Positions 54,912 to 62,724 of a stretch of 64,000 nt of DNA are shown piece by piece. Below the pieces are notes generated by a model. That model was not told where the DNA came from. It ran no database searches and saw only the letters and a list, made by a program, of their open reading frames with translations. How positions within the stretch are numbered: position 1 is the stretch's first letter; the number at the start of each line of letters is the position of its first letter. This stretch comes from Collinsella sp. TF08-11AT (GTDB lineage Bacteria > Actinomycetota > Coriobacteriia > Coriobacteriales > Coriobacteriaceae). The DNA is taken from positions 1 to 64,000 of the forward strand of contig NZ_QSRL01000001.1 of the NCBI RefSeq assembly GCF_003437035.1. The letters are read 5' to 3'. A program made the translations under genes and the position numbers.

Positions 54912-56150
54912 CTACGCGGCGGGCAGCTCGATGGTAAAAACGGTATGCTCGGGCGTCGATTCGCACGCGATGGTGCCGCCATGCGCGCATACAATCTCCT
55001 TGGCGATGGCGAGACCCAGCCCAGCGCCGCCGCGATTGGTCGCACGCGCCGCATCCAGGCGATAGAACTTCTCAAAGATTACCTTGAGCTTAGCCGCAGG
55101 GATAGGATCGCCCTGATTGATAAAGCGCACGTGCACGCCACCATCGTCTTGGCGCCTGGCCTCAATCGTGATAGTCGAGCCCTCGTAGCTATAGGCAACG
55201 GCGTTTTTCATGATGTTGTTGAATACGCGAGCCATCTTGTCGCCGTCCACGAGCACCGTCAGATCCTCGCAGATATCAACCTGGGCTTCTTTATGCTGTT
55301 CGTTGAGAATGGGATAGAACTCGTCGGCCACCTGTGCCAGTAAGAGCCCCAAATCGACGTAGCTGCGGGTGAGCACGATATCGTGGAAATCAAAGCGCGT
55401 GATGTCGAAGAACTCCTCGATGAGCGCATCGAGCCGGTGGGCCTTGTCGAGTGCCACGCCCGTAAAACGTGTGCGCTGCTCAAGCGGCAAATCGGGGGCC
55501 TCCTGCAAGAGCGAAAGGTAGCCCACCACGCTGGCGAGCGGCGTGCGCAGGTCGTGCGCCAGGTACGTCACCAGGTCATCTTTGCGGTGGGATTCGTCAC
55601 GCAGGGCTTGTTGAACCCTACGCTCGCAATCGCGCGCCCGGTTGAGCGCGCCCTCGACCTCGAGGAAGTCGCCGTCAATGTTGTCCCATGTGTCGGGGTT
55701 ATCGATCAGACGGTCCTGAATGCGGGCGGCAATCACGCGGTCGGCGTGCAGCTCGCCCTGCTCGTAACCCTGGTAGTACAGGGCGCGTCCGCAGAAGAAC
55801 AGGACGCACACGGCAAGCGCCAGCACAAATCCAAGCATGTTGAACACAAAGCCGGCGTCAAAGAATACGGGCTCGCCAATACCGCCAAGCGCCATGGACC
55901 CGATCGCCAACGTAATTGTCCACGCGGCGCCGCCGATCACCACACAGCGGCGAACGATTTCGAATCGATCAATCAGCAAAAAGCCAATGAGTAGAACTGC
56001 CAGGATGCCAACGATATTGTCAATGCCGATGAGCAGCAGACTCAGCAAAAAGAGCAGCACCGTCGCTAACGCACGGTTGTCAACGACCGCCCTTACGTAT
56101 TCAAAGAGTCGATCGGGTACCTCGAATGCCCGCCTATCGTCTTTTGTCAT
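54912..56150 (-). CDS. Sensor histidine kinase, VanS-like
   Basis: A 412-residue kinase with four hydrophobic segments in the first 125 residues and little extracytoplasmic sequence. H-box VTYLAHDLRTPLASVVGYLS, N-box NIMKNAVAYSYEG, and GGAGLGLAIAKEIVCAHGG. The arrangement resembles VanS/ResE kinases that sense within the membrane or through a partner. It is 25 bases after the response regulator gene. The divergent D,D-carboxypeptidase suggests cell-wall control. Confidence 0.9.
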   Translation of the reverse strand: MTKDDRRAFEVPDRLFEYVRAVVDNRALATVLLFLLSLLLIGIDNIVGILAVLLIGFLLIDRFEIVRRCVVIGGAAWTITLAIGSMALGGIGEPVFFDAGFVFNMLGFVLALAVCVLFFCGRALYYQGYEQGELHADRVIAARIQDRLIDNPDTWDNIDGDFLEVEGALNRARDCERRVQQALRDESHRKDDLVTYLAHDLRTPLASVVGYLSLLQEAPDLPLEQRTRFTGVALDKAHRLDALIEEFFDITRFDFHDIVLTRSYVDLGLLLAQVADEFYPILNEQHKEAQVDICEDLTVLVDGDKMARVFNNIMKNAVAYSYEGSTITIEARRQDDGGVHVRFINQGDPIPAAKLKVIFEKFYRLDAARATNRGGAGLGLAIAKEIVCAHGGTIACESTPEHTVFTIELPAA

Positions 56151-56175
56151 ATCTACTCCCCCGCCATCAAAGGCG

Positions 56176-56871
56176 TTATTCGATTATGTAGCCGACGCCC
56201 CAGACGTTTTTGATAAAGCGCGGCTTTTGAGCGTCGTCGCCGATCTTTTCGCGCAGATGGCGAATGTGCACCATAACCGTATTGTTGGAGCCGGGCATAA
56301 AGTCCTCGTTCCACACCGCGCGGAACAGGTCCTCCACGGCTACCACGCTGCCGCGATGCTCAACCAGATACAGCAAGATGGAATACTCGATGGGCGTGAG
56401 GCGCACCGGCGCACCGTCCACCGTCACAGAGCGGGCGTCGCGGTTGATCTCGAGGCCGTCGAGCTGGATGATCGGCGACTCGGCCGCCTGTGCGCGGCTG
56501 CCGTAGCTGGTATAACGACGAAGCTGAGCATGAACGCGTGCAATGAGCTCCAGCGGACGGAACGGCTTGACCACATAATCGTCTGCGCCAAGCGAGAGCC
56601 CCTCGATCTTATCCTGCTGGGCATCGCGTGCCGTCAGCATGATCACGGGATAGGTATGGCTGGAACGGATCGTACGCAACAGCTCAAAGCCGTCGATATC
56701 AGGCAGCATGACATCCAGCAGCGCCAGATCAAACTCCTGCTCCAGAATCGCCTTGGCCGCATCGGCCCCGCTGTAGGCAATCTGGACATCAAAGCCCTCT
56801 TTTGTAAGGTAGATACCAACCAGGTCGGCGATGGCTTTCTCGTCATCAACTACCAAAATGCGCTCGTTCAT
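56176..56871 (-). CDS. OmpR-family response regulator, VanR-like
   Basis: A 231-residue regulator. Acidic VVDDEKAIADLVGIYL, phosphorylated Asp in LALLDVMLPDIDGFELL, VIMLTARDAQQDKIEGLSLG and DDYVVKPFRPLEL. The winged helix ends NTVMVHIRHLREKIGDD, then FIKNVWGVGYIIE; this is very like VanR of vancomycin-responsive systems. It is divergent from the carboxypeptidase gene at 57069, its likely target. Confidence 0.91.
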   Translation of the reverse strand: MNERILVVDDEKAIADLVGIYLTKEGFDVQIAYSGADAAKAILEQEFDLALLDVMLPDIDGFELLRTIRSSHTYPVIMLTARDAQQDKIEGLSLGADDYVVKPFRPLELIARVHAQLRRYTSYGSRAQAAESPIIQLDGLEINRDARSVTVDGAPVRLTPIEYSILLYLVEHRGSVVAVEDLFRAVWNEDFMPGSNNTVMVHIRHLREKIGDDAQKPRFIKNVWGVGYIIE

Positions 56872-57023
56872 GCGTGCTCCTCTCGCGCTCCATTATGCCC
56901 GAGGCGGCGCGTGCCACACACAACAAGCGCGGGCGATTAAGTCGACCTTAAGCACCAATGTGTCCGTTCGGGCGCGGATGTGGGCCACGCACGCACGCGA
57001 TGATCGCCGATGCCGGCAAACGA

Positions 57024-57029
57024 TATACT
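57024..57029 (+). promoter_or_regulatory. Candidate -10 box of the carboxypeptidase gene
   Basis: TATACT lies 40 bases upstream of the GTG at 57069. If used, an ATG at 57000 cannot be the start. No clear -35 is seen, as expected for an activator-dependent promoter. Confidence 0.4.
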
Positions 57030-57068
57030 CTAGTTCCAGAAGAGACCATCCCGTCGAAAGCGAAATCT

Positions 57069-58409
57069 GTGAAGTCCCTCACCTCTTTTGCAAAGCGCTC
57101 AGCCCAGCTTGCCGCCGGCTTTGTCTGCGCTATCGCCCTTACCGCTGGCGTGCCCACCGTCGCCGGCGCCCAAGTGCTCACGACCGACAATGTCTGCGGC
57201 AAAACCGCCGATGCGCGCGGCATCACGGCCGAAAACCTGCCCGATATCGATGCGACCAATGCCCTCGTCATGGGCAAAGACGGCACCGTCTACTATGGGC
57301 GCGGCGCCGATGAGCAGGTCAAAATCGCCTCGATCACCAAGGTCATGACCGCAATCCTAACCGTCGAGAATTGCAAGATGGACGAGAAGGTCACGGTGAG
57401 CAACGCCGCAGCCACCGTGGGTAATTCGACCGCCGGCTTGCTCGAAGGCGACGAGCTTACCGTGGAGCAGGCGCTGCGCGGCCTGATGATTCCCTCGGGC
57501 AACGACGCCGCCATCGTGCTCGCCGAATATGTGGGCAAGAAGATCGACCCTAAGACCAAAGACGCCGAGGCCACATTTGTGAAGGCCATGAACGAGCGCG
57601 CTAAGAAGCTCGGCTGCACCGGTACGCTTTTTGAAAACCCGCATGGTCTGGACTTTGATGAGTGGGCTGGCGATATGCACTCAACCGCACACGACGTAGC
57701 GCTGATGATGCAGGAGGCCATGAAAAACGACACGATCCGCGAGGTCGTAGCGAGCGAGGATTCCTGGATCGAGGTCACGGGCGCCGACGGCACCGACCAT
57801 TCGCATTCCATGGACACGCATAACTATTTGCTGGGCCAAGATGGCAACATCGGTGGCAAGACCGGCACCACCGACGATGCAGGCTATTGCTTTACGGGTG
57901 CCTACAACCGCGATGGCGACGAGATCTACACCGTCGTTTTGAACTCCACCACCACCGACCAGCGCTTTACCGATACCGCAACCCTTGCCAATTGGTACTA
58001 CGGTCACAAGGTGACGGTCGCAATCGCCAACACGCAGGAAAAGACCGCCAACGGCAACCCGCTTATGGCGCGCATTGGTCAAACCGACTGGACGGATAAG
58101 ACGATCGACGCCACGCTCGCCGACCCCACGGCGCAAGCGACCGTGTTTTCCCTTGCCGGCGAGGTGACCGAAAAGGTTAGCTACGACGATCTTTCGGGCA
58201 CGGTGCATGTGGGCGACAAGGTGGGCAGCATTACACTCAAGCAGGACGGCACCAAGATCGCCGTCATGGATTTGGTTGCCGACGAGGAAGGCTCGGGGCC
58301 GAATCCCATTGAGTGGCTACTCGTGAAACTCGATCGCTTGGGCCGTCGTATCGACAACCGCCCACTCACAGCCGAGAGCGAGACCGTCGCCAAGGCGCCC
58401 GAGGTGTAA
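57069..58409 (+). CDS. Serine-type D-Ala-D-Ala carboxypeptidase (S11, DacA-like)
   Basis: A 446-residue exported PBP that trims stem peptides of peptidoglycan. A GTG start at 57069 gives a clean signal peptide (KSLTSFAKRSAQLAAGF, hydrophobic core, VAGAQ cleavage); the frame is open further upstream, and ATG 57000 is the alternative. Active-site motifs are SITK near 88, SGN near 143 and KTGTT near 263. A C-terminal beta-rich domain (about 345-425) follows, as in DacA/PBP5, and the end is helical and charged. Divergent from the VanRS-like pair. Confidence 0.92.
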   Translation: MKSLTSFAKRSAQLAAGFVCAIALTAGVPTVAGAQVLTTDNVCGKTADARGITAENLPDIDATNALVMGKDGTVYYGRGADEQVKIASITKVMTAILTVENCKMDEKVTVSNAAATVGNSTAGLLEGDELTVEQALRGLMIPSGNDAAIVLAEYVGKKIDPKTKDAEATFVKAMNERAKKLGCTGTLFENPHGLDFDEWAGDMHSTAHDVALMMQEAMKNDTIREVVASEDSWIEVTGADGTDHSHSMDTHNYLLGQDGNIGGKTGTTDDAGYCFTGAYNRDGDEIYTVVLNSTTTDQRFTDTATLANWYYGHKVTVAIANTQEKTANGNPLMARIGQTDWTDKTIDATLADPTAQATVFSLAGEVTEKVSYDDLSGTVHVGDKVGSITLKQDGTKIAVMDLVADEEGSGPNPIEWLLVKLDRLGRRIDNRPLTAESETVAKAPEV

Positions 58410-58433
58410 GGTCGAAGAACAATACACTCGCTG

Positions 58434-58466
58434 AAAGGAGGCGTCCGAAAGGATGCCTCCTTTTTT
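58434..58466 (+). terminator. Terminator of the carboxypeptidase gene
   Basis: AAAGGAGGCGTCC pairs with GGATGCCTCCTTT (one wobble), GAAA tetraloop, followed by a run of T. Confidence 0.92.
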
Positions 58467-58540
58467 GAGGGTTCGAATCCCCAGTTAACGTGGTTCAACT
58501 AAAAAAGGGCCCCTTTCGGAACCCTTCTTTCAAGTCATAC

Positions 58541-58631
58541 TGGCGGAGAGCTGGGGATTCGAACCCCAGATGCCCTTTTGGGGCATACTCGCTTAGCAGG
58601 CGAGCACCTTCGGCCTCTCGGTCAGCTCTCC
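58541..58631 (-). tRNA. tRNA-Ser (anticodon GCT)
   Basis: The minus strand folds into a class II tRNA: acceptor GGAGAGC/GCTCTCC, discriminator G and encoded CCA, anticodon GCT in CTGCTAA, a long variable arm (TATGCCCCAAAAGGGCAT) and T-loop GGTTCGAATCC. It reads AGC/AGT serine codons. It is the only tRNA of this type in the window; serS lies 4 kb away. Confidence 0.95.
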
Positions 58632-58725
58632 GTAACAGCCGTTCTATAGTAACCAAACAGTCGAAGTTGGGCAAGAGGGAATTTTCTAATTGCCCGGCGG
58701 CCTTTCCTCCTTGCAGTTTTCGCCC

Positions 58726-61167
58726 CTACCCCAGCGAGCGGTTGAGGGAGCCGAGCTCGTCGTTGCCCATGGTACGCCACATTTGGAAGATGCAACCGCG
58801 CGCCAGGAAAAAGAAGCCGTTATCGACCAGCTGCACGGCGGCATCCGCAAGCTGGTTGGCCACCGCGGGCACGGGCGGCAATTCGAGTCCAGCCCTGCGG
58901 ATGGTCTCGACCGCTTCCTCGAACGTCGGAGGCTCGCTGACACCCATCTCGTTCATAAGGCCCTGCATTTCTTCCAGCGCGCTGCTGCCCGACTCCTCGC
59001 CGCGCGGCACCAGACGGTAACAAGCCAGCGCCAGGTCGAGCTGATCGCAATTCCAATAGGCAAACGCCAAGCGATAGAACAGGTAGCCGATTGCAGAACG
59101 ATCGCTGGCAATACGTAGGCCGTGGCGCGCCACCTCGATAATCTCGTCAAAGCGCTCCAGACGCGCGAGCACGTTGATGAGCGCAAAGTGCGACTGCATG
59201 GACGAGCGCGCCAGATCGTAAAGATGGCGCACCTCGGGCAGTGCTCGTTCAAAGTCCTCTTGCTCGGCGTAAAAGCTGCAGATCTCGTGCTGGGCAAAGT
59301 ACAGCGCATCGGGCGCACGAAGGATTCGCACAGAGCGGTCTTCTTCCAACACCGGTAGCACCATGCGCACCAGCTGGTTATCGCAAAACTGCGTTTGAAC
59401 CGGACCTGTCGCCAAAAGCTCGGCGACGGCGCACTTGGCCTCCAACTCCTCGACAAGACGGGAAAAGCCTTCAAAAGCACCTGTACGGTCGACTTTTGCC
59501 TGCTCGCGCAATTCAACAACACGGGCCACGTATGGGTCGTCGTCCTCTTCCATGACCTCCAGCTCGTCAGCCGTATCGGCAAGCAGCAGATCGCGCAGCG
59601 CCGGCGGCAGCATGCGATGGTCATCACGCGGACGAGCATGAACCTCCGCAGGTTCAATCGTCTCCGGAGCGGTTGACTCATATGCCTCAAGCACACGCTT
59701 GCACGGCATATCGTCCATGTCTATGCTCTCAAGATCCTTGGCGACAGGCACGCAATCGGCCAGATAGGCCGCGCGCCCAAAGAAATACGTTGCGACAACG
59801 CACTCGCCCTGCTCACTGTCGGGAGCAGCAATCTGCACATAGCAGCGCGTGATGCAGGTGCCCGCGGCAAAACACGCTGCCGCAAGCGTAAGCGCCACGC
59901 GCGCATCGTGCTCCGCGGCCCAGATCGTGCGCGTGTCCTCGTCCAGCTCGTGCCAGGCGTCATCTTGAGCGTCGTATTCACGTTGCGGCATGGCATCAAC
60001 GACAGACTGCCCAAACCGAACGAGCATAATCCCCTCGGCAACGTTTGCCCGATAGGTATAGTCGAGCCGCGTGACCACGTTAAGCGCCTCGACAATACGC
60101 GCGAAGCGGGTACGCACATCCCACTCACCGCCCGGCTGGCACGAAACCGTTCCCGGTTTGGACCACGGGTTGTCGCTCGAGGTTGTATCGAGCAGTCGGG
60201 GAACATCGTTGGTCGTCTTGGCGATATGCCACGCATCAAAGAGCGCGCAGCCCTCAAGGCTCGGCGAGGATGCCGCAGGGACCAATCCGGCCCCGATGTG
60301 CTCAAGGATGCCGGAGAGACGGTTAAGACGGCACTCGATGGCAAGCAGCATGTCAATCTCGTCCTGGTCCAGCAGGCTGCGATCAAAATTGAGATAGAAA
60401 AGCTTTGAGCGATCGATGCGAGCCAGGCTCATCTCGGACTTAGCGGCGATGGTGCGCAAGCGGGGCAAGTCAATTTCACTCATAAGGGCGGCGGCATAGC
60501 GCTCGATACCGCTCGGATTCTCGGCATGGTCAACGCGGTAAAGCAGCGTCTCGATAGCATCAGGGAGCGGTGCCGTGTTAAAGCCCAAAAACACCTCGAC
60601 CGGCTCGGGCAACTTTACGAGCTTGATCTTGTCGATAACATTTTGCATACCCTCGTCGAGTCCGCCGGCGTCCGCCGTGCTCGCAATGGCATTTTCGGAG
60701 TCAGCGAATATCACGTAGCGCAGGAACATCGATGCCATGAACTCGCCGTAAGGAAGGGAGCGGGTCGAATTCCATGTCTCGTGGTCGGACTGCTCGCGCA
60801 TGGGGCCTTCGGGAGAGCCGACGGTTCGCGCGCACGCGCGCATTGTGCCGTTGGCTCCCCGAACCACAATCTCACCAATACCGGAGTCCGACTCGTCAAG
60901 GACCAGTTCCATGTCGGGATCGTTGGGCAGCGGAGTCTCGCTAACGGGGCGGTCCACCTTGTACACCTCGCCCGAAACGCTTACGTAGCCCAAAAGCGAC
61001 ACATGGCTTTTGCCAACGAATTCGACGACATAGCAAGATTCATGCTGATCCTCGCCAAAGAGTTTCCAGACCACGCCATATGAACGCCCCGCAGGCTGCT
61101 CGGGCATCGCCGGAAAGCGCTTTTTGGGATCGAGAAACCTGAGCTTGTATGTCGGACGCTCTGCCAC
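58726..61167 (-). CDS. Unrecognised 813-residue protein with TPR-like C-terminal region
   Basis: I do not recognise the family. The N-terminal 100 residues are beta-rich (YKLRFLDPKKRFPAMPE at the start). A middle region (about 190-480) has mixed helices with no known catalytic motif. About 530-560 is acidic (LEVMEEDDDPY). The C-terminal 250 residues are alpha-helical with repeated TPR-like helix pairs (YAEQEDFERALPEVRHLYDL, LARLERFDEIIEVARHGL, FAYWNCDQLDLALACYRLVP). No signal peptide and no membrane helix, so cytoplasmic. It stands alone between the tRNA-Ser and the tRNA-Arg cluster. Confidence 0.8.
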   Translation of the reverse strand: MAERPTYKLRFLDPKKRFPAMPEQPAGRSYGVVWKLFGEDQHESCYVVEFVGKSHVSLLGYVSVSGEVYKVDRPVSETPLPNDPDMELVLDESDSGIGEIVVRGANGTMRACARTVGSPEGPMREQSDHETWNSTRSLPYGEFMASMFLRYVIFADSENAIASTADAGGLDEGMQNVIDKIKLVKLPEPVEVFLGFNTAPLPDAIETLLYRVDHAENPSGIERYAAALMSEIDLPRLRTIAAKSEMSLARIDRSKLFYLNFDRSLLDQDEIDMLLAIECRLNRLSGILEHIGAGLVPAASSPSLEGCALFDAWHIAKTTNDVPRLLDTTSSDNPWSKPGTVSCQPGGEWDVRTRFARIVEALNVVTRLDYTYRANVAEGIMLVRFGQSVVDAMPQREYDAQDDAWHELDEDTRTIWAAEHDARVALTLAAACFAAGTCITRCYVQIAAPDSEQGECVVATYFFGRAAYLADCVPVAKDLESIDMDDMPCKRVLEAYESTAPETIEPAEVHARPRDDHRMLPPALRDLLLADTADELEVMEEDDDPYVARVVELREQAKVDRTGAFEGFSRLVEELEAKCAVAELLATGPVQTQFCDNQLVRMVLPVLEEDRSVRILRAPDALYFAQHEICSFYAEQEDFERALPEVRHLYDLARSSMQSHFALINVLARLERFDEIIEVARHGLRIASDRSAIGYLFYRLAFAYWNCDQLDLALACYRLVPRGEESGSSALEEMQGLMNEMGVSEPPTFEEAVETIRRAGLELPPVPAVANQLADAAVQLVDNGFFFLARGCIFQMWRTMGNDELGSLNRSLG

Positions 61168-61352
61168 GAAGTATCACCCTGATCGGTCGCTTGAAGAAGG
61201 AGTGGTCGCGAATTAGTCGCGACATCTACTCGGAATCTTACACGAGTCGACAGGAAATCGTCCGCTTTACGCCCGCGCCTCGACCGAGGTTCGAATCCAT
61301 GCGGTGTTTACGTAAAAGAAAAGCCCCCGTTGCCGGGAGCTTTAATCTCAAA

Positions 61353-61429
61353 TGGTGCGGCGTATAGGATTCGAACCTATGACGTTCTGATTCGTAGTCA
61401 GACCCTCTATCCAGCTGAGGTAACGCCGC
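61353..61429 (-). tRNA. tRNA-Arg (anticodon ACG), copy 1
   Basis: Minus-strand cloverleaf: acceptor GCGGCGT/ACGCCGC, D-arm CCTC/GAGG, anticodon stem TCTGA/TCAGA with loop CTACGAA, T-arm ATAGGTTCGAATCCTAT, discriminator A and encoded CCA. The A34 would be edited to inosine to read CGT, CGC and CGA. Confidence 0.95.
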
Positions 61430-61588
61430 AACTTGTTGATTATTATGCACAGGGACTGAATAATGGTCAAGCATTTTTTCAAAAAAAGTTATCGAATTTG
61501 ATTTTTAATCATTTGGAGGGCTTGGCGCGATCTTCGACGCATCGCGATATAAGAAAAGCCTCCGTTACCGGAGGCTTTAAAGTTCAGT

Positions 61589-61665
61589 TGGTGCGGCGTA
61601 TAGGATTCGAACCTATGACGTTCTGATTCGTAGTCAGACCCTCTATCCAGCTGAGGTAACGCCGC
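61589..61665 (-). tRNA. tRNA-Arg (anticodon ACG), copy 2
   Basis: Identical in sequence to copy 1 across all 77 bases including CCA. Followed by a terminator hairpin at 61555-61578. Confidence 0.95.
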
Positions 61666-61828
61666 AACGCACGGATTATTATGCACGCGAGCCCCCGATG
61701 GGTCAAGCGACAATTAGAAAAAATTTTACGGAGTGATAATTAAGTTGTTCGTGCCTCGACCGAGGTTCGAATCCCTGTCTGGTCTCCAAAAAAGAAAAGC
61801 CCCCGTTGCCGGAGGCTTCAAGTTCAAT

Positions 61829-61847
61829 TGGTGCGGCGTATAGGATT
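61829..61847 (-). pseudogene. Truncated tRNA-Arg, 3' end only
   Basis: The 3' CCA, acceptor strand and T-arm start are present (TGGTGCGGCGTATAGGATTC on the plus strand), then the sequence diverges into GC-rich DNA of about 90 bases. It is also followed by a terminator hairpin as in the full copies. It looks like a decayed copy or the 3'-end duplication left by an integrated element. Confidence 0.75.
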
Positions 61848-62019
61848 CCGCGCATCCGCTTCGCGGATCCGCACCGGCTTCGCCCGCCTGCCGGCGGACT
61901 CGCCCGCGGGCTAAAAACGCTCCGCGTTTTCTTGACGCCCGCGCCTCGACCGAGGTTCGAATCCATGCGGCGTCCGCCTAAAAGAAAAGCCCCCGTTGCC
62001 GGAGGCTTTCAATTTCAAT

Positions 62020-62096
62020 TGGTGCGGCGTATAGGATTCGAACCTATGACGTTCTGATTCGTAGTCAGACCCTCTATCCAGCTGAGGTAACGCCGC
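62020..62096 (-). tRNA. tRNA-Arg (anticodon ACG), copy 3
   Basis: Identical to copies 1 and 2, with terminator hairpin at 61986-62009. Confidence 0.95.
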
Positions 62097-62173
62097 AGCG
62101 CAAAACATATAAAACCACTTTAGCTTATTGGAGTCAAGCACAATCTCAAACTTTTTTTTGGAACGCAGTTTTG

Positions 62174-62551
62174 TCATGCTGCTCCGCATATACCGTCGTT
62201 CCCCGTACGATCGATTGGCTTTTCGATCACGTCAAACTTAGCATCAAGTTCCCTCAGGAGCGATCTCACCCGCTGGGCACAATCATAATCGGCAAACGAG
62301 ATACTCAACATGCGAGCAACCTGGTTAGATGTCCGGACCCCATAGAAATGCTCCAGGGCCACAAGCCCCTCGTGCGCCACAAACGTCTCAACCACATGCG
62401 GCGACTCCTCGTAGCACCATTGGGTCAACGGACCCTCGCTCGTCTGTCGAACCACCAGGCCACCCATGCCAGACGGCTCACACGTCACAAGCAGGTACTC
62501 CCCGCCCTCGTCGCTCTCAAACAAAACCACCCGATCATCAAACAGCTCCAT
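62174..62551 (-). CDS. Hypothetical protein, 125 residues
   Basis: A small acidic protein with a good AAAGGGG site before its ATG. The N-terminal half is beta-rich (VVLFESDEGGEYLLVTCEPS), the C-terminal half helical (ISFADYDCAQRVRSLLREL). It has no signal peptide or membrane helix and no motif I recognise. It stands between the tRNA-Arg cluster and serS. Codon use is like the chromosome, so it is likely a real gene. Confidence 0.7.
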   Translation of the reverse strand: MELFDDRVVLFESDEGGEYLLVTCEPSGMGGLVVRQTSEGPLTQWCYEESPHVVETFVAHEGLVALEHFYGVRTSNQVARMLSISFADYDCAQRVRSLLRELDAKFDVIEKPIDRTGNDGICGAA

Positions 62552-62677
62552 CGCGTCCCCTTTCTCTCGCTCTTATTTGGCAAAAGCATAGCAGGTAGAT
62601 GGCTGTATACAGAACAGTTGTTCGTGTGTTTTCTATTGAGCTGTCCGCACGGCATGGTATGGACCTGCGCACGAAAT

Positions 62678-62701
62678 AGGGCGCCCCCGAAGGAGCGCCC
62701 T
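62678..62701 (-). terminator. Terminator of serS
   Basis: AGGGCGCC pairs with GGAGCGCCCT (one mismatch), 6-nt loop, 23 bases after the stop; the minus strand continues with ATTTCG. Confidence 0.75.
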
Positions 62702-62724
62702 TGCATATCCCCTATGCAGCCAAG

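Larger units (their letters stand above)
61168..62173 (-). repeat. tRNA-Arg amplification region
   Basis: This kilobase holds three identical tRNA-Arg genes and one truncated copy, each followed on the minus strand by a related terminator hairpin (61320-61343, 61555-61578, 61986-62009; AAAGCCYCCG stem type). Between them the plus strand repeats CCTCGACCGAGGTTCGAATCC (61273-, 61758- and 61946- approximately), which looks like tRNA T-arm debris. No protein gene is credible here. Confidence 0.75.

Noticed and set aside
58460..58490. Second tRNA gene next to tRNA-Ser
   Set aside because: Only a T-arm-like sequence is present; no acceptor, D or anticodon arm can be built.
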